Below, piece by piece: positions 12,117-24,739 of a stretch of 64,000 nucleotides of DNA; position 1 is the first letter of the stretch; each line of letters starts with the position of its first letter. The DNA comes from Daphnia carinata (lineage: Eukaryota > Arthropoda > Branchiopoda > Diplostraca > Daphniidae). The stretch lies in NCBI RefSeq assembly GCF_022539665.2, contig NC_081339.1, positions 7,375,367 to 7,439,366 of the forward strand, written 5' to 3'. A model generated the notes under the pieces. The model was not told the origin of the DNA. It worked only from the letters and a program-made list of their open reading frames with translations, and ran no database searches. The translations under genes were made by a program, and so were the position numbers.

Positions 12117-13790
12117 CATCTTTATTTCCATCGTCCTAATGGGCGTGAATCTCGGAGCTGGGCGACGACCCTCATTCCTCCAACGACGATCCACGACGTC
12201 CAGTGGTCCTCTTCGGTGGTGGCGGGGCCCTCCTATGTACGTAAAAAAAAAAAAAAAAAAAAAACTATGGTTAGACACTAAATTAAAAAAAATATATACC
12301 TGAATATCCGTGGCGACGATCTCGGTCCTCTTCAGCCTCCAGCGTCCTCTTCAGCCTCCAGCGTCCTCTTCAGCCTCCAGCGTCCTCTTCAGCCTCCAGC
12401 GTCCTCTTCGGTGGTGGCAGAACCCTTCTAAATACATAAAAACAACAAAATTATGGCGTAAAACTTTCAACTAAATACTTGACAAATTTGGGCAACAATT
12501 ACCGTAGCTCCGAAGGCGAACCTCATTGCCCTGTGGCCCTCTTCAGTGGTGATGTAGGCCATTCTAAATACATAAAAAAAATGATTAGACAATTAAACGT
12601 GTAAACATATACCTGCTACATCCATGGCGACAATTTCGTTGCTCCATCGGCGATCCTCGATGCCCAGCATCCTCGTCGGTGGTGGTAGGGCCCTCCTAAA
12701 TACATAAAAACAAAGTAAGATCATAGTGTAACACTTAAAATTTACAAATAAATACTTGACAATTTTGGGCGACGATCATGGTGACTCCGACGGCGTCCTA
12801 CATCCTTATCAATGATAGTGGAGCCCTTCTAAAACCATAAAAACAAAATAAAATCATAGTGTAAAACTTAAAACTTTCAATTAAATACTTGATAATTTTG
12901 GGCGACAATTATGATACCTCCGACGACGAACCTCGTTGTCCAGTGGTCCTCCTTAGCGATGATGGAACCCTCCTAAATACAAAAAAAAAACATGGTTAGA
13001 CAGTTAAACGTGTAAAACATACCTGAAACATCTATGACGACGATGTCGGTGCTCCACCATCCTCTTCGGCGTCCACCATCCTCTTCGGCGGTGGTAGGTC
13101 CCTCTTACATACATAAAAAAAAACATGATTAAGCACTTAAACGTTTTTTTAAAAATACCTCAATACCGTGCTGGCAATCTCGTTGCTCCAGCGGCGATCC
13201 TCGATGTCACGCATCCTCTTCGATGGTGATGTAGCCCTCCTAAATTCATAAAAACAAAATAAAACCATAGTTCAAAACTTAAAATTTTTAATGAAATACT
13301 TGACAATTTTGGGCGACGATCAAGGTGGCTCCGACGGCGAACCTCGTTGTCCGGTGGCCTTCTTCGGTGATGTGGACCACCCTAAATACATTTAAAAAAA
13401 AAAACGATTAGACATTTAAAATTGTTAAAGCAATACCTGGCAACCCTTGGCGACTTCGGCGGCGATCCCCGACGCCCAGTAATCCTCCTCGGTAGTGTTG
13501 CAAGCCCTCCTAGACACAGATAAATAGACAGAACATGGTAAAAACACTTAAAATTGTTAAATACCTTGCGATTTTGGGCTAGGATTCTTGCGGTGACCTT
13601 CGTTGCCCAACGGTCCCCCTTCGGTGGTGATGTGGCCCTCCTAGATATATAAAATTTAAAACGAATACATAGTTAGATACTAAATTTTTTATTATATACC
13701 TTAGAATCCTGGACGATATTCCAGTGGCTGCGGGGCTATCCTCGTTGCCCAATGTCCTCTTCGGCCCCAGAGATTGCACTCCTGTATGTA
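12117..13790 (-). repeat. Array of 12 exon-like modules, right arm
   Basis: Mirror of the left-arm array, read on the minus strand. It has one more copy of the GAAGAGGACGCTGGAGGCT-type short repeat (about 12320-12410) than the left arm. All splice-like signals are in mirror orientation. Confidence 0.8.
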
Positions 13791-14151
13791 AGGAAGGGAC
13801 AAAAAATAAAAAAATAAAAAATAAATTTTTTTTTTTTTTTTTAATATTTGAAAAGCACCGTGTTTCATCTTAATTCTAACAGGCATCAAGTACACAAATT
13901 ACAGTTACATTGGATAAAAAGTTCCTGAAAAAGAAATTGTTTATTAATAGATAAAGAGTCAGGAGGTTGTTTGGATTGGGTTTGGCTTGTTCATGTGTAA
14001 ACTGTATGAATTCGAAACGTACAAATGTTCGTAGAAAAATGGTTTGCGAACGACTACGGTAAATAATTACATAAAACAGTGGAAGAAAATCGCTGGGATA
14101 GTGTTGTGCATAAATAACGAAGTGAGGTGGACTACGCTTTACGCCTTACTT

Positions 14152-14285
14152 CAAGTAGCCTTAATCTTAACTTTAGATTTACCTAGCCTTAATCTTAACT
14201 TTAGATTTACCTATCCTTAAACTTAACTTTAGATTTACCTATCCTTAACTTAACTTTAGATTTACTTATCTTTAACTTAATCTAC
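14152..14285 (-). repeat. Minisatellite, right arm
   Basis: Mirror of the array at 1208-1340, reading CTTAACTTTAGATTTACC on the plus strand, about five units. Confidence 0.85.
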
Positions 14286-14834
14286 GTTTATCTCTTTCAT
14301 CTACACTTATCGTACTCCCTAACTAAACAAAACCAGTGCAGAGGCTAAACCAGGTGCTGATGCAGTGCGTTATTAGTGCCTAATTGATGAATCTACAAAG
14401 TGCAAAAGCTGAGTGCACGTGCGAAAGTTCTAACAATCACTACATGAGGATTGCAAGCAAGAAATCTACACTAGTGCACCGCGTGCTGATCAACGAGCTA
14501 CTGAGCTTCTAGATTCTTTTTTTCTTCCTCCCCCCCTTTTTTTGTGAATTGCCCGAGGTTCTTCATCTGTTTTTGGCCCTTGGTAACACATTGGGTCAAT
14601 CGATGCGGAATGGCCATAACCTCGGGCTCACCTGGAAATAAAAAATTTGCCTTCAACCTATCGACCTTCAGAATTGGGTTCCTCTACCCTACCCTCTACT
14701 TCCGGGAAAGCAATAATGTGGCACCATGTCTGCGAGTATTTAAGGCGCCACACGATGCTATGCAGTCACATTCGTATGAGGTATTTCCTCTGCAAATGTA
14801 CGACCACTCCTATACCATCGTCGGGCGCTTAGGC

Positions 14835-16715
14835 TGTCAGGTAAGTTGATTAGTGTTCATTAGTTACGTTAGTTAATTTTTTATGCAGTGAATGCGAGTG
14901 TATCTTAGCTGTGTAAAACAAAATTAGTTCGAAATCTATGGTAGCAAAAACTAAGTAGTTTAATTAAACTGTGTTACCAATAATGTTGTATTTCTTTATA
15001 GTACGACGGTTTGCAGTCCTTCTGTTAGTAGCTGATAGGTTACTCCGAGTGTCTACCAAATTGCAACAAATGAGGAATTTAAGTGTAAGTACCACTAATT
15101 ATTTAAAGCATATATATTAGTACCATACTGTTTCATTTCATCCATCATGTACAGGAGGTTGCAGTGAAATGTGTCAGGTTTGGCAAACAAAGGATAGGGA
15201 AGACCGCCACATTTTTCTGCAATATACTGTACTTGCAATCAGTTACTTTCAAGTCACATTACTATGCTGCTGCTCCTAAATTTAGATACAAATTATCAAG
15301 CATCTTAAATGTCGTTGATTTTTCAACTTGTATAATAATATACTTATTTTAAAACTAATTTGAACTTTTATGAAAATGAAATACCAAAATAACTTCAATT
15401 TTCATCAGTTGTACATTTCGTTTGTTAGGGGCTGATGTAACGGTAATGCCAAATGCCGATCACTGTTGAAGACTTTTACTTCGTGAAATAATAATAATTA
15501 AATATTCGTGAAACGCATTTGTACTGTTCCCGTACCTGCAAATGAACGTTAAATTTTCTTTCAAATCAGAAAAAAGAAATAAATTTGAAAATCTTACCAT
15601 ATTAACTACTAATACGATTATAGTAAAGTCTGAAAAGTGACTTACCATGTAAAAGCAAAAAGTTAACTGGAAGCACCGGGTTAATGGGTAGGTGATTACA
15701 TTACCTAATGGGAAATGGTATTAACCAGATTGATTGAAAGTCATATTATATTTCTAATAATATAATCTACTCCAGGACCAGCTGTACACTAATTAATTAA
15801 TCAGGTAAGTTAATTTCTTGGTAATTGGATTCGTTTGTTATTTTGTGATGCAGTCAATGCGAGAATATCTTAACTGTAAAAATTAGTTCGAGAAATATAT
15901 TAACATAAACTAATTTTAACTTAGATCAGAATGTTGCCATTAGTGTTCTATTCCTTTGTAGTACGGTGGGTTGTCAGAGCTTTTGTGAGTAGCTGATGAC
16001 AGGTTAACCACAGGTGCCTATCAAGCTGCTACACATGAGGAACTCAAGTTTAAGTACCACTATTTGTTTAAAACATATAATAGTACCATAAATGTATGTT
16101 CGCTGTGGTTACTAGGAGTCATCACTACCGGTCGTCATCACGAAATAATTTGCTTTTAAGTCATATTACGAGCCTGCTACTCCTGAATGAAATACAAATT
16201 TTTAAGCATTTTAAATGGCATTGATATTAACCCTTGTATAATTACTTAAAATGACTAAAATTAACTTTAACCGAAAAGCGGTACCCATACTATTTTTAGG
16301 ATTCAGCGTTACATCCGGAGATCATAAAATTTAATGGTCATATAAATTAGCCAACTATAACCCTAAATATACTACCCTTGCTTTTAAATATAATTTTTTT
16401 AGCAATAGAAATATTTACTACATTACCGTGAAATGCTGATCGAAGCACTATTGTACTTTTCATATTTGCAACCGAAAATCTATCTTTCCATGTATCATTT
16501 TATTTGTTTGTTATTTCAAGTTAATCCATTTTAACGCACTGAAAAAAAAAATTGAAATTGATTAACTTAGTAAACCAATGACTCCTACCTATTGTTTAAT
16601 CGGAAATGGTATTAGCCAGATAAATTGTAAATTATAATTTACTTCTAATAACAATCTGTTCTCGTCCCAGTTTTACTAAAATTCCTGCCAATTGATTAAG
16701 ATCGGTAAACGATAC
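14835..16715 (+). repeat. Diverged direct duplication at the outer end of the right arm
   Basis: The segment 14835-15800 recurs in the same order at about 15800-16715 with many substitutions and small gaps. Shared landmarks are CAGGTAAGTT (14838 and 15804), AGTCAATGCGAGA against AGTGAATGCGAGT, TTTGTAGTACGGTGGG against TTTATAGTACGACGG, GTAAGTACCACTA-type blocks and GGGAAATGGTATTA against CGGAAATGGTATTA. The inner copy straddles the end of the palindrome at 15484, so the palindrome border falls inside the first repeat unit. Confidence 0.8.
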
Positions 16716-17083
16716 AGAAACGTACATCGCATTAATAAAATTACCATTGGCTGCTCAGCTGCCAGTCAATAGTCACGGTGTTGGAAGCGACGCTATCTTT
16801 AAAAAAATATATTGATAACATTTGATGTAGAAAAGTAAGATAAAGTACCTTGATGGTAATGTTTTGGATCCAAGTGTGCTAGTGCTTTCTCTCCGTTCAA
16901 TCACCATGAAAGTTTCAACATAAAAAGAATAATAAGCTTGCCAAAAGCTTCCTAGACTTCAATTGCAGTTCAACTAAGAAAAGGTATGTGTTAAACATAC
17001 GTTGCATTACTTGTATTGGGCATGGGTTGAAAATGGAAGGTAAAAGAATCGAAAGAAAACTTGTGCTACATTCATGGTTAATT

Positions 17084-19653
17084 CTAGAGTTTTACCATTG
17101 CTAATTGAGTTACAAGACGTGGGCTATTCTTGTTTCCGCGTTTTGCCTTTGCCTCATTTACCATTAGTCTCGTCAATAACTATACAGTTGAAAAGACATT
17201 CATTACACAAAAAAGCGATAATAAGTTTTGCTATCTTACCAATAATCCCATTGCACTTGCCACCATCAATGCGTAGAAAACGTAGTCCCAACCTAAATTC
17301 GACAAGGGTCCTGCAACAAGTGGTCCGACGGCTGCACCTTAATGCATAATTGTCCGAGAATTATGTGGTTGCATTAATTCTAACAGTGTGAACACGCAGG
17401 TTGAACATGAATGCTACTGCAGAAATATTCATTGATTACAAAATGTGCCTCTAGCTTACCTATTGAACCTGTGCCATCAATAATTGCCGTTACCTAGAAT
17501 GTTTGTTAAAAATACGCAAAAACCTTTTATAACTCTAGGTGCCAATAACAGAACACATTGGTTTACCGTCGCCAAGGCACGGGTAGATCCTTTTACTTCA
17601 GGATGGGTTCCCAAATCAGCGGACACAGCTGTCGTGATCAAAGCGTACGGTCCGTTTGCGAGAAAACCAACTAGAAACAATAACGTCATATTGAACGCTC
17701 CACCTACAGATCCGAATTCCCTGTAAATGAACAGCTGAATTGAGCAAAAAAAAAATTATGAAATGAATAAAAATATGACTATGTTGACAATAGATTACCG
17801 CTGGTATTGTAAGAATAAAATAGCCAGAACACGTAAAAGCACTCATGCCCGTGAGATCGCTCAAAAGGCCAGCTAACACACCACCGAATATTCCGCCAAT
17901 ATCAAAGAGAGTCGATAAATCAGCAGCTTGCTGACTACCCAACGTTTCACCTTTGAAGATAAATTATTCATTAAATTTTGACATGTTTACCGATTCACTA
18001 CGAGATAGCCACTTAATTGATAGAAATTTTTAGAAAACAAGGTTGAATGGCAAAAAAGGATGAAGCTTACTTGAATCCTTCAGATAACGTGGTAGCCAAT
18101 AAAGGAAAGTATAATTGATACACTTTGTGAAAAACAGGCTAAACGAATACTCAACGACGCCCTAGAAAATTAAGAAAACATTAGGTTGCATGGAGAAAAC
18201 GTTTTTCTAGGCACAACGTATTACGGGAATCCGAACGGCCCTCCAGAAACTAATGGCTTTTTCTTTATCCTCAGCTTTCAACTCCGATGGAGGGTCGCAT
18301 TGTTCGTTCATCTCGGAAGTGGTGGATCTCGTACTACCATTTCCTTGGCTTTCGAATGCAGCATTCTCCACAGTGGGATACGTTTGCTTGAAAGAAGTTA
18401 ATTGTTTAGATTTAAGAAAGGAATGTTTAAGCACGTTATGATATTAGGTTCTCACCGATACGCAACCAGTGTGTTCTGGAACGTCGCATCCCACAGCTCG
18501 AGGGTCAGGAACCAAAAAAAGGAAGAGAAACAAACCTAATCCAAAAATTATGGCAGCTGGAACAACAAACGAAAGACCCCATGCCTCCTCGACAAAAGCT
18601 CCGGCAATCAGCGTACCAATGATATTTCCGATGCTGTGGTGTGAGCGCCAAATGCCCATTATAAGTCCTGTCCATAATAATTCATTTAAAGCTGAATTGT
18701 TTATACCAGTGCACAGGAGAACGTACCTCGTTTGCTTTTCCCAAACCAGTTACCTACAGCGGTTACGCAACCTGGCCAACCAGTGGACTGGAAAAGTCCT
18801 GCTAAAATCTATGGCAAAAACCGAATGTTTTAATAACTCGCCAAGTTGTACTACACCTTTTTGTTTAGAATTTTTCTTTGATCACTCGTAAATAAAAAAC
18901 AAGGAAAATATTATACCTGAACGATAAGGAAATACGTTAAAGAGTGAATATCAGCCCAATATGCCAAGCCCAGCAAACAGGCCAAAAATCCAGATAGCAT
19001 CATTCCAATAGAAAGAAAGTATCGGATGTTGATACGCTCTCCAAGTAAGCCCCTGCAAAGTGTAAAAGATTAAAGTTTACTATATAGCTTCTTCATTTGG
19101 TTAAATTTGAGAAGTATACGTACATTATGTACATCCCGAATGCGTATGAAAACAGGGAGGCAGAGTCCAAGGCACCAAGAAGTGTACCAGCATTTTGTCC
19201 ATCTGTTTGAGGACAGTATTGCGGTAGGTAATCAAGGAATAATCAAGAAAATTAAGATTATCTGAATTTAAAGACATTCTAATGAATGTTTGATGAATTA
19301 CTTACCAAACGGAGGCCAACTGCACCAGGTATTTTCAATGCCAGTTATGTTTAATCCCGGTAGATGTTCCAATCCAGTACAATTTTGATTAAGCACATTT
19401 TTGATGACGCTCGTTGGTTTACGAGAAATGTGGTAACTTGCATAGGAGAGAAACGTCAGAAACAATATGTTGAATTGATGCCTTCAGATTTATAAATGAA
19501 TTTTTGTTTAGTATGTTTAATTCTTAAAATTCTTGATCTAAAAAAAATTAATCACCAGCGATTTTTCCAAACACTGGAAAGATTCTTTAAGAAGGAAACC
19601 TTTTCCAGAAGACGGATGCCAATCGGAACGTCATAAACTTTTTCGAGTAGCAT
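17084..19653 (-). CDS. SLC37-family sugar-phosphate exchanger
   Basis: Predicted 527-residue major-facilitator transporter of the SLC37 (glycerol-3-phosphate/glucose-6-phosphate:phosphate exchanger) family, expected in the endoplasmic reticulum or another membrane. Thirteen exons join in frame: 19556-19653, 19306-19481, 19124-19202, 18917-19052, 18727-18808, 18456-18667, 18225-18386, 18071-18161, 17799-17950, 17567-17734, 17460-17493, 17240-17337 and 17084-17179. Family marks include YHISRKPTSV after the first membrane segment, QSTGWPGCVTAVGNWFGK, MGIWRSHHSIGN, ADLSTLFDIGGI, FLANGPYALITTAVSADLG and AIIDGTGSIGAAVGP. Residues 262-315 form the polar central loop between the two six-helix halves. 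Length is normal for the family. No stop or frameshift interrupts it. The particular paralogue (A1, A2 or A3-like) cannot be fixed by eye, though it looks closest to the A1/A2 type. Confidence 0.93.
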
Positions 19654-19699
19654 TTCATGTACAATTTTTCAGTAAATACGTTCCGTCGTACTTTGGAGT

Positions 19700-20866
19700 A
19701 ACCTAGACGTAAATAATGGAAACTATAATTATCCATTAGTTTTAATTAACTCGGAGAAAATTTGTTCTTACTGTCAGAAAATATAAGAAAAACAAAATAA
19801 GCTAGTACGAACCAAGAAGATGTAGTCCGCTTTGTTGATCACTCCAGTAAGAAGCAGGATGATTTCTGTGAGGGTACGACTACCTTGAACTCATCTCGTG
19901 CCTCATTGCTCATTCTGTGCCTATAGCCTAGACATTGAAGGGAAATTATACCAGCAATGTCAAATACGAACAAGAAGTAGGTCAGAAGAGAAAGGACAAA
20001 GATCCCCACGAAATTTTCAGATATACCCGGAAGGTGACCTTTGGCCTAGCAGGTAAAGAGTTCCAACAAATCAGGTAAAAAAACAACGGTTTTTTGCATT
20101 TAACTTTTGAAAATAAAGATTACTGACCTAGGGACCAAGACAAACCTGTTCCTTATCCAACATTCACTTGTTTAACCTCCAATCGCAGACGTAATTGGGA
20201 AAAATGGTGAAACCTGCTTTTAGAATGAGAAAAAAAAAATTAACTCTCAATTTAAATCGTTCTCGCTAAGTCCTCTATGCAATTAGAATGTAGGCTCATT
20301 GCACCGTGACACGAAAAATATCTGGCAGGTATAAACAAAATTCAAAGAAAAGCTGTGATCTGCTTAAGCCTTTGCAAGAATGTTTTACGGGACCCACACC
20401 GACAGGTTACTAAATAAAATCTTTCTAGAAGTTGATTTCTCTAACTGAACCCTAAAGCATTCGGCAAAGAAACGGTAATTGAAACAACGGAATTGAGACC
20501 GCCGAATTTCTGGCAAGAACCTTCAGAGTACATGTTTTTCTATAGATACATTTACCTAGAATGAAATTTTTTCTCTTAACTACAGCTCGAACGAGATCAT
20601 TATTGAGCAGGGCATAACACAAATACACCGTTAAAAAAAAACAATAATAAGTTAATTAATTAATATGATTAGGAGTTGTTACCGTGTTGGCCAGTATCTA
20701 GAAGACGTAGTTTTGTGCTTGAAATGAATGAAAGTATCAAGGCAGAATTCAGCGCTGATGGCAATTTAAAAAACGCAGCACTTCCGAGAACTGCCCAGCG
20801 CGTATTCACGCCAGGTGGAAATGCATTCTTGACACAGCGGACTTCATATCTCATATTTGGCCACAC
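19700..20866 (-). pseudogene. Possible broken membrane-protein gene (exon-like pieces)
   Basis: Two minus-strand segments look like exons. One is 20683-20866, 61 codons between CAACAG and GTAACA, including NTRWAVLGSAAF. The other lies at about 19880-20050, starting after CTGCTAG and holding a membrane-like stretch VGIFVLSLLTYFLFVF followed by a charged segment ending DEFK before GTAGTC. Between them, 20563-20635 reads YALLNNDLVRAVVKR but has no usable acceptor. I cannot join the pieces into one reading frame and do not recognise the family. It may be a degraded gene or a gene with exons I have missed. The remainder of 19654-22260 shows nothing else I can support. Confidence 0.25.
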
Positions 20867-22267
20867 CTGTTGAAAATAAGCATTAGACGGACTGAATTGT
20901 GATGTGAAAGCTAAAAATATTGGCAAGTTTTTACTTTTAAGCATAAAAATGACGTAAAAGTACAAATTAGAATAGAACAATGTTTCAAGTTTTTCAAAGC
21001 AATTGTCCAATATGTTGATCTTCTAAATTAAGCTGTGCGTTTAAATGTCATGCAATTAATCGGTATATCACGTTGTTCGAGCGGGGACGGAAAGGACGTC
21101 ATCCGAACATTTTTTTAATACAAATTTTTAGAAACGCGCCCAGATACGTTGATGGGGGAGAACGAGGAAAGAGTACTGGACAACCTGCCGTGCGCTAAAC
21201 CCCCCAATTGCGAATGTCGATAGAATCCACTACCCGATGAACGCCAGTAACATCGGAGAAAGTAATAGCAAATGCATCATTTTACGAAGAATATTGAGAA
21301 TTCTATTAGCGAAAAGGCTAAGGAAATATTAAGGGGGTCAAAGATTCCAAAACGTATTTGCCTGTTTGCGCTCTTAATGTGGTGCGTATTGGACAGAAGG
21401 CATTAGCGTAAACCATTCTTCCAAGTATCTGTAATAATTGGGGAAATATTTTCCTGAAAAATTTGCATGCAAAGAATGTAGGTTTGGGCTAGGGGATAGT
21501 GGGTGTGTATACACAATGTTCTCTAATACTTGTACCTCAACTTAGAAGTTTAACCTTGAGGGTGGTGCTAATAATTGTGCTGAGGTAGATGTGAACTACT
21601 ACAGAAGATGATAATCCAATATGGGTGTCATAATCATGGTGTACATGTTTCCCCTCAACCAAGATTTTTGAAATAAGAAAAAAATAAATAAAGAACCTGC
21701 CACTTTAATGGGAGATTAGTACTGGCATTGTACAAGACAAGGTTACTACGTAGAGGCAATTTTATCATGTGTTTCAGAAAATTAGCCTTTACAAATCATT
21801 GTAAGAATAAAAAAGAGGTCTGCGTTCCTTCTGACATATGTTTAGAAACCAAAACTAATTTTACCTTGTGCCATGGTTTATGGGCAGTAAAGTGAATACG
21901 CAAAACTACTGTTGGCGTTGTAACTTTTTCAACTTCATTTACACATCTACTGCTGATAAATTGCCTCTACCAAACCTAACGGTGTCTTTGTTGATAAAAT
22001 TTGCATAAAACTGGTATGGAAGTTACAATTTTAACTGGTCAAACATATTTTGCATTGAAGTACAAGAAATAATAGGTGTCAAAGTTAGTAACATCCAATT
22101 ATAAGGCAAATCCCTTAAAATTTGGTTTGAATTTACATGCTTGACTCAGTAATAGCAGACTTACAATCCCAGTTACAGTTGTTATTCACTATTTTTTAAT
22201 GAAAAGAAATCTAAATTACCGTTCAACAGAAGGTGCTTTTCATTTTGTCTTGCTGCCGCAATTAGTA

Positions 22268-22275
22268 TATATAAG
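22268..22275 (+). promoter_or_regulatory. TATA box of the coiled-coil gene
   Basis: TATATAAG lies 103 bases upstream of the ATG at 22378, the only strong TATA element nearby. It would place the transcription start near 22300. Confidence 0.5.
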
Positions 22276-22377
22276 GACGAATATAAACCAGCAAAGAACA
22301 AATTCTTAACTGGATACGGTTGTCTTGGAGTTTTTTGGTTTTGAAAAGCACTGGACTTTTGTGTACTGATTTACATA

Positions 22378-23653
22378 ATGCCTACCAGATGGGAGCAGCA
22401 TCGCCACGTGTATGAGCAATTACGGGAATCAATTGAAACCGGACACCAAGGATGATCTTTGGCTGCCTTCGAAAGATTCCATAATTATTTTTCAGTTACA
22501 TCCTAACTAGTAGAAGTGAAACACAACTTACCGCCTCTCCTCTGTCTATTGATTTTTCTTGTCACGAAATGGCACGTGATGGCTCTCCTTCTCCCACTAC
22601 ATTGACTCCCCAGTCGTCTCTAGAAACGGTGAAAATAATTTTTTTTATTCCACGTGTCCTTTGCTGATCTATGTCAATTTGAAAAATGTCTATGTTATTG
22701 GATAAACCTGTTTCATAATTCTTGGAAGCAGGTGTCTAGCTACAATACAAGTAATAACGAAACTGTAAAATCGCCATGGAGCCGTCTGCGTCAACGTGTT
22801 CACGAGGTGACTGGCCGTTCTAAAAACGAAAGCTCAGGTCGCCACCAGAGAAAATATGGCTCACTCCTTAAACTGGCCAATGAGGAGCGTCGCAACGTCC
22901 ATCAAGCACGACGTTGCAACAGCCAAGTACGCCTCAATGTTAATGACGTATAACTTACCAATTTTTGTTTTGTTTCCGAGAAGTTATTAAAACATATTTT
23001 GTGATTCAATGTGGAAGGATGGCACGACTGCTTTATGGCATGTAATTCATCTGTTGGAAGAACGAGTGGAAGTGCTCGAAAATACCTTAGAAGTGAGCCG
23101 AGAACATATTTCGAAAACTGAAGAAAAGTACGAGAACCTCCAACGACAAGGTAAAAGGCGTACTTTTACTTTAGTATCAAATTGGAGTCATATGCTTTTA
23201 TGTAAATTTTTTTCGTGGAACTTGTTTTTTTTTTCTCCTTCAGTCGAAAAGATCCTTGAAAAAAGATTACAAAAACCACCGCTAGATGCTGATACAGGTA
23301 TTTCCCGTGTTTTCCGCGAAAATCTTTCTTTTAAAATAGAAACAAAAAAGAAAATAACAACAAAAAGATCAAAACATTGATTTTCTAAAACGGCGTAAAA
23401 TGCAGATCGAGATTCGGTTAGGGATAAAATGAGTCTCTGTTTTGAGCAGATTCGGAATAAAGAGTTTCGCCTCAATCACGTAAGGAAAACTGGAGGACGT
23501 TCTTGTCACATTTTCAAACATTTTCCACTTAAAAAAACAAACAAACTGACTGAACTATAAATGCATTATCCATCCAAGGTGGAAGCTGCAACATCAAGAC
23601 GGACGTCGAGACACAGTAGGAAGTGCGCTGGATGCGGAAAGAGCACATTTTAA
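22378..23653 (+). CDS. Small coiled-coil protein with C-terminal CxxC, unknown function
   Basis: Seven exons join in frame to a predicted 231-residue protein: 22378-22409, 22496-22628, 22732-22926, 23018-23150, 23244-23297, 23406-23479 and 23579-23653. I do not recognise the family. Residues 1-60 are polar and Ser/Thr-rich (SPSPTTLTPQ). Residues 65-120 are basic (SRLRQRVHEVTGRSK, EERRNVHQARR). Residues 121-185 form a strong heptad-type coiled coil (HLLEERVEVLENTLEVSREH, then VEKILEKRLQ). The tail is Arg/Ser-rich and ends CAGCGKSTF at residues 223-231. No signal peptide or membrane segment is seen. The start is supported by the TATA box about 100 bases upstream and a good GTATGA donor that gives the correct phase. 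A nuclear or cytoskeletal scaffold role is possible but unproven. Confidence 0.75.
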
Positions 23654-24640
23654 TTAACTGATCCTACGCGCTCCGCATTCCTAATGAACGTCAATTCTGT
23701 AGCCGCTGTCTTTGCTTAATGATGTCGAAAATTGTTGCTGTGTTTTATATGTTATATATACCTATATTTTGTTAGAGCCCGCGGAGAATTGAAAATTGCT
23801 TCGAAAAAATACACGTTTGTCTTCCCATTTGTTAGATTTGCACCGCCAAATCATGTATTTTCGCTAATGAATCTGACGATTCTGAATGGATCAAGACTGA
23901 TTGCTTTTTGATGCGTTTTTTTTTCTTTATTATTATTCATTTTTTCCCGCATGTCGTCTTTGTTTTTACCACCCGAACCTTAGCAGATCGTTAAAAACGA
24001 AAAGGGTTGTGAAATCGGTTTTGCGTGTGCCGAAAAAAAAAATGGGATGACGGAAATAAACAAGAGATGGCAGCGTTTTGCGACCGGCCATTTTTTTTTT
24101 CGGCGGGCGTCGGTAAAAAAAATAAATCGAAGGGGTAAAAAAAAAATGAAAAATAAAATAGGGAAAGAAAAAAAAAAAAAAAAAAAATACTTACAACAAA
24201 TGGAATCCAAATGCTCCGCCTTCTCTCCGGCACCGGCTCGACGAGATAGCCAATGCGGTACGCCGTACCATTTCGGCTTTTGCGTGCAAAAAAGGAAAAC
24301 ATTTTTAAAGCTACCATAGAGACCAAATGAAAAATCTGTTTTTTTTTTTTTTTTTTTAAACTTTATTTATTTTTTTCCAGTTTCCTTGTTTTCCCATTTT
24401 TCTTTTTAATTCCTTTATCAGATGTTCGTTTTTAAATGTTCTGTTTTCGTATTTCTTCTTTTTTTTTTTGTTTTTGAACGAAAAATAAGCTCCGCCTGTC
24501 TTTTCCGAGTATCCCGAGATCACGTGACCCATTCTCCTTTCCCCCCAAATTTTTTTCTCTCCCCCTCCTTTCCGTAATTTTTTTTTTTTTATTTTATTAT
24601 TTATTTTTTTTTTTTTTTTTCTTCTTCAACTCTTCTCCCG
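23654..24640. other. Gene-free, homopolymer-rich interval
   Basis: Between the coiled-coil gene and the BTB-Psq locus I see only AT-rich sequence with many A and T runs (for example 24162-24187 and 24338-24358). The open frames here are Lys- or Phe-rich readings of those runs. Confidence 0.6.
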
Positions 24641-24739
24641 TCCGCCACCCTGTGAGAAGCTCCCCCCACCACCACAGGTCCCCGCGGCCCCGCACGGGTC
24701 CCTCCGCTCTGGTATAGAGCTGTGTGTAGTAAGAGTTAG

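Larger units (their letters stand above)
1..15484. repeat. Giant inverted repeat (palindrome), arms of about 7.6 kb
   Basis: The sequence from position 1 reads as the reverse complement of the sequence ending at 15484, and the match can be followed through to about 7605 on the left and 7851 on the right. Every open frame of the left arm recurs on the opposite strand of the right arm (for example 643-948 minus and 14544-14849 plus). The arms differ by scattered substitutions, different homopolymer lengths and one extra copy of a short repeat at 12320-12410 compared with 3075-3135, so they are not an exact mirror. I see no transposase, integrase or polymerase gene in them. The left end coincides with the window edge, so the true arm may be longer. 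It could be a real foldback element or segmental inverted duplication, or an assembly artefact. Confidence 0.95.

Noticed and set aside
18469-18891. 140-codon plus-strand frame
   Set aside because: It is the antisense shadow of two well-supported SLC37 exons on the minus strand.
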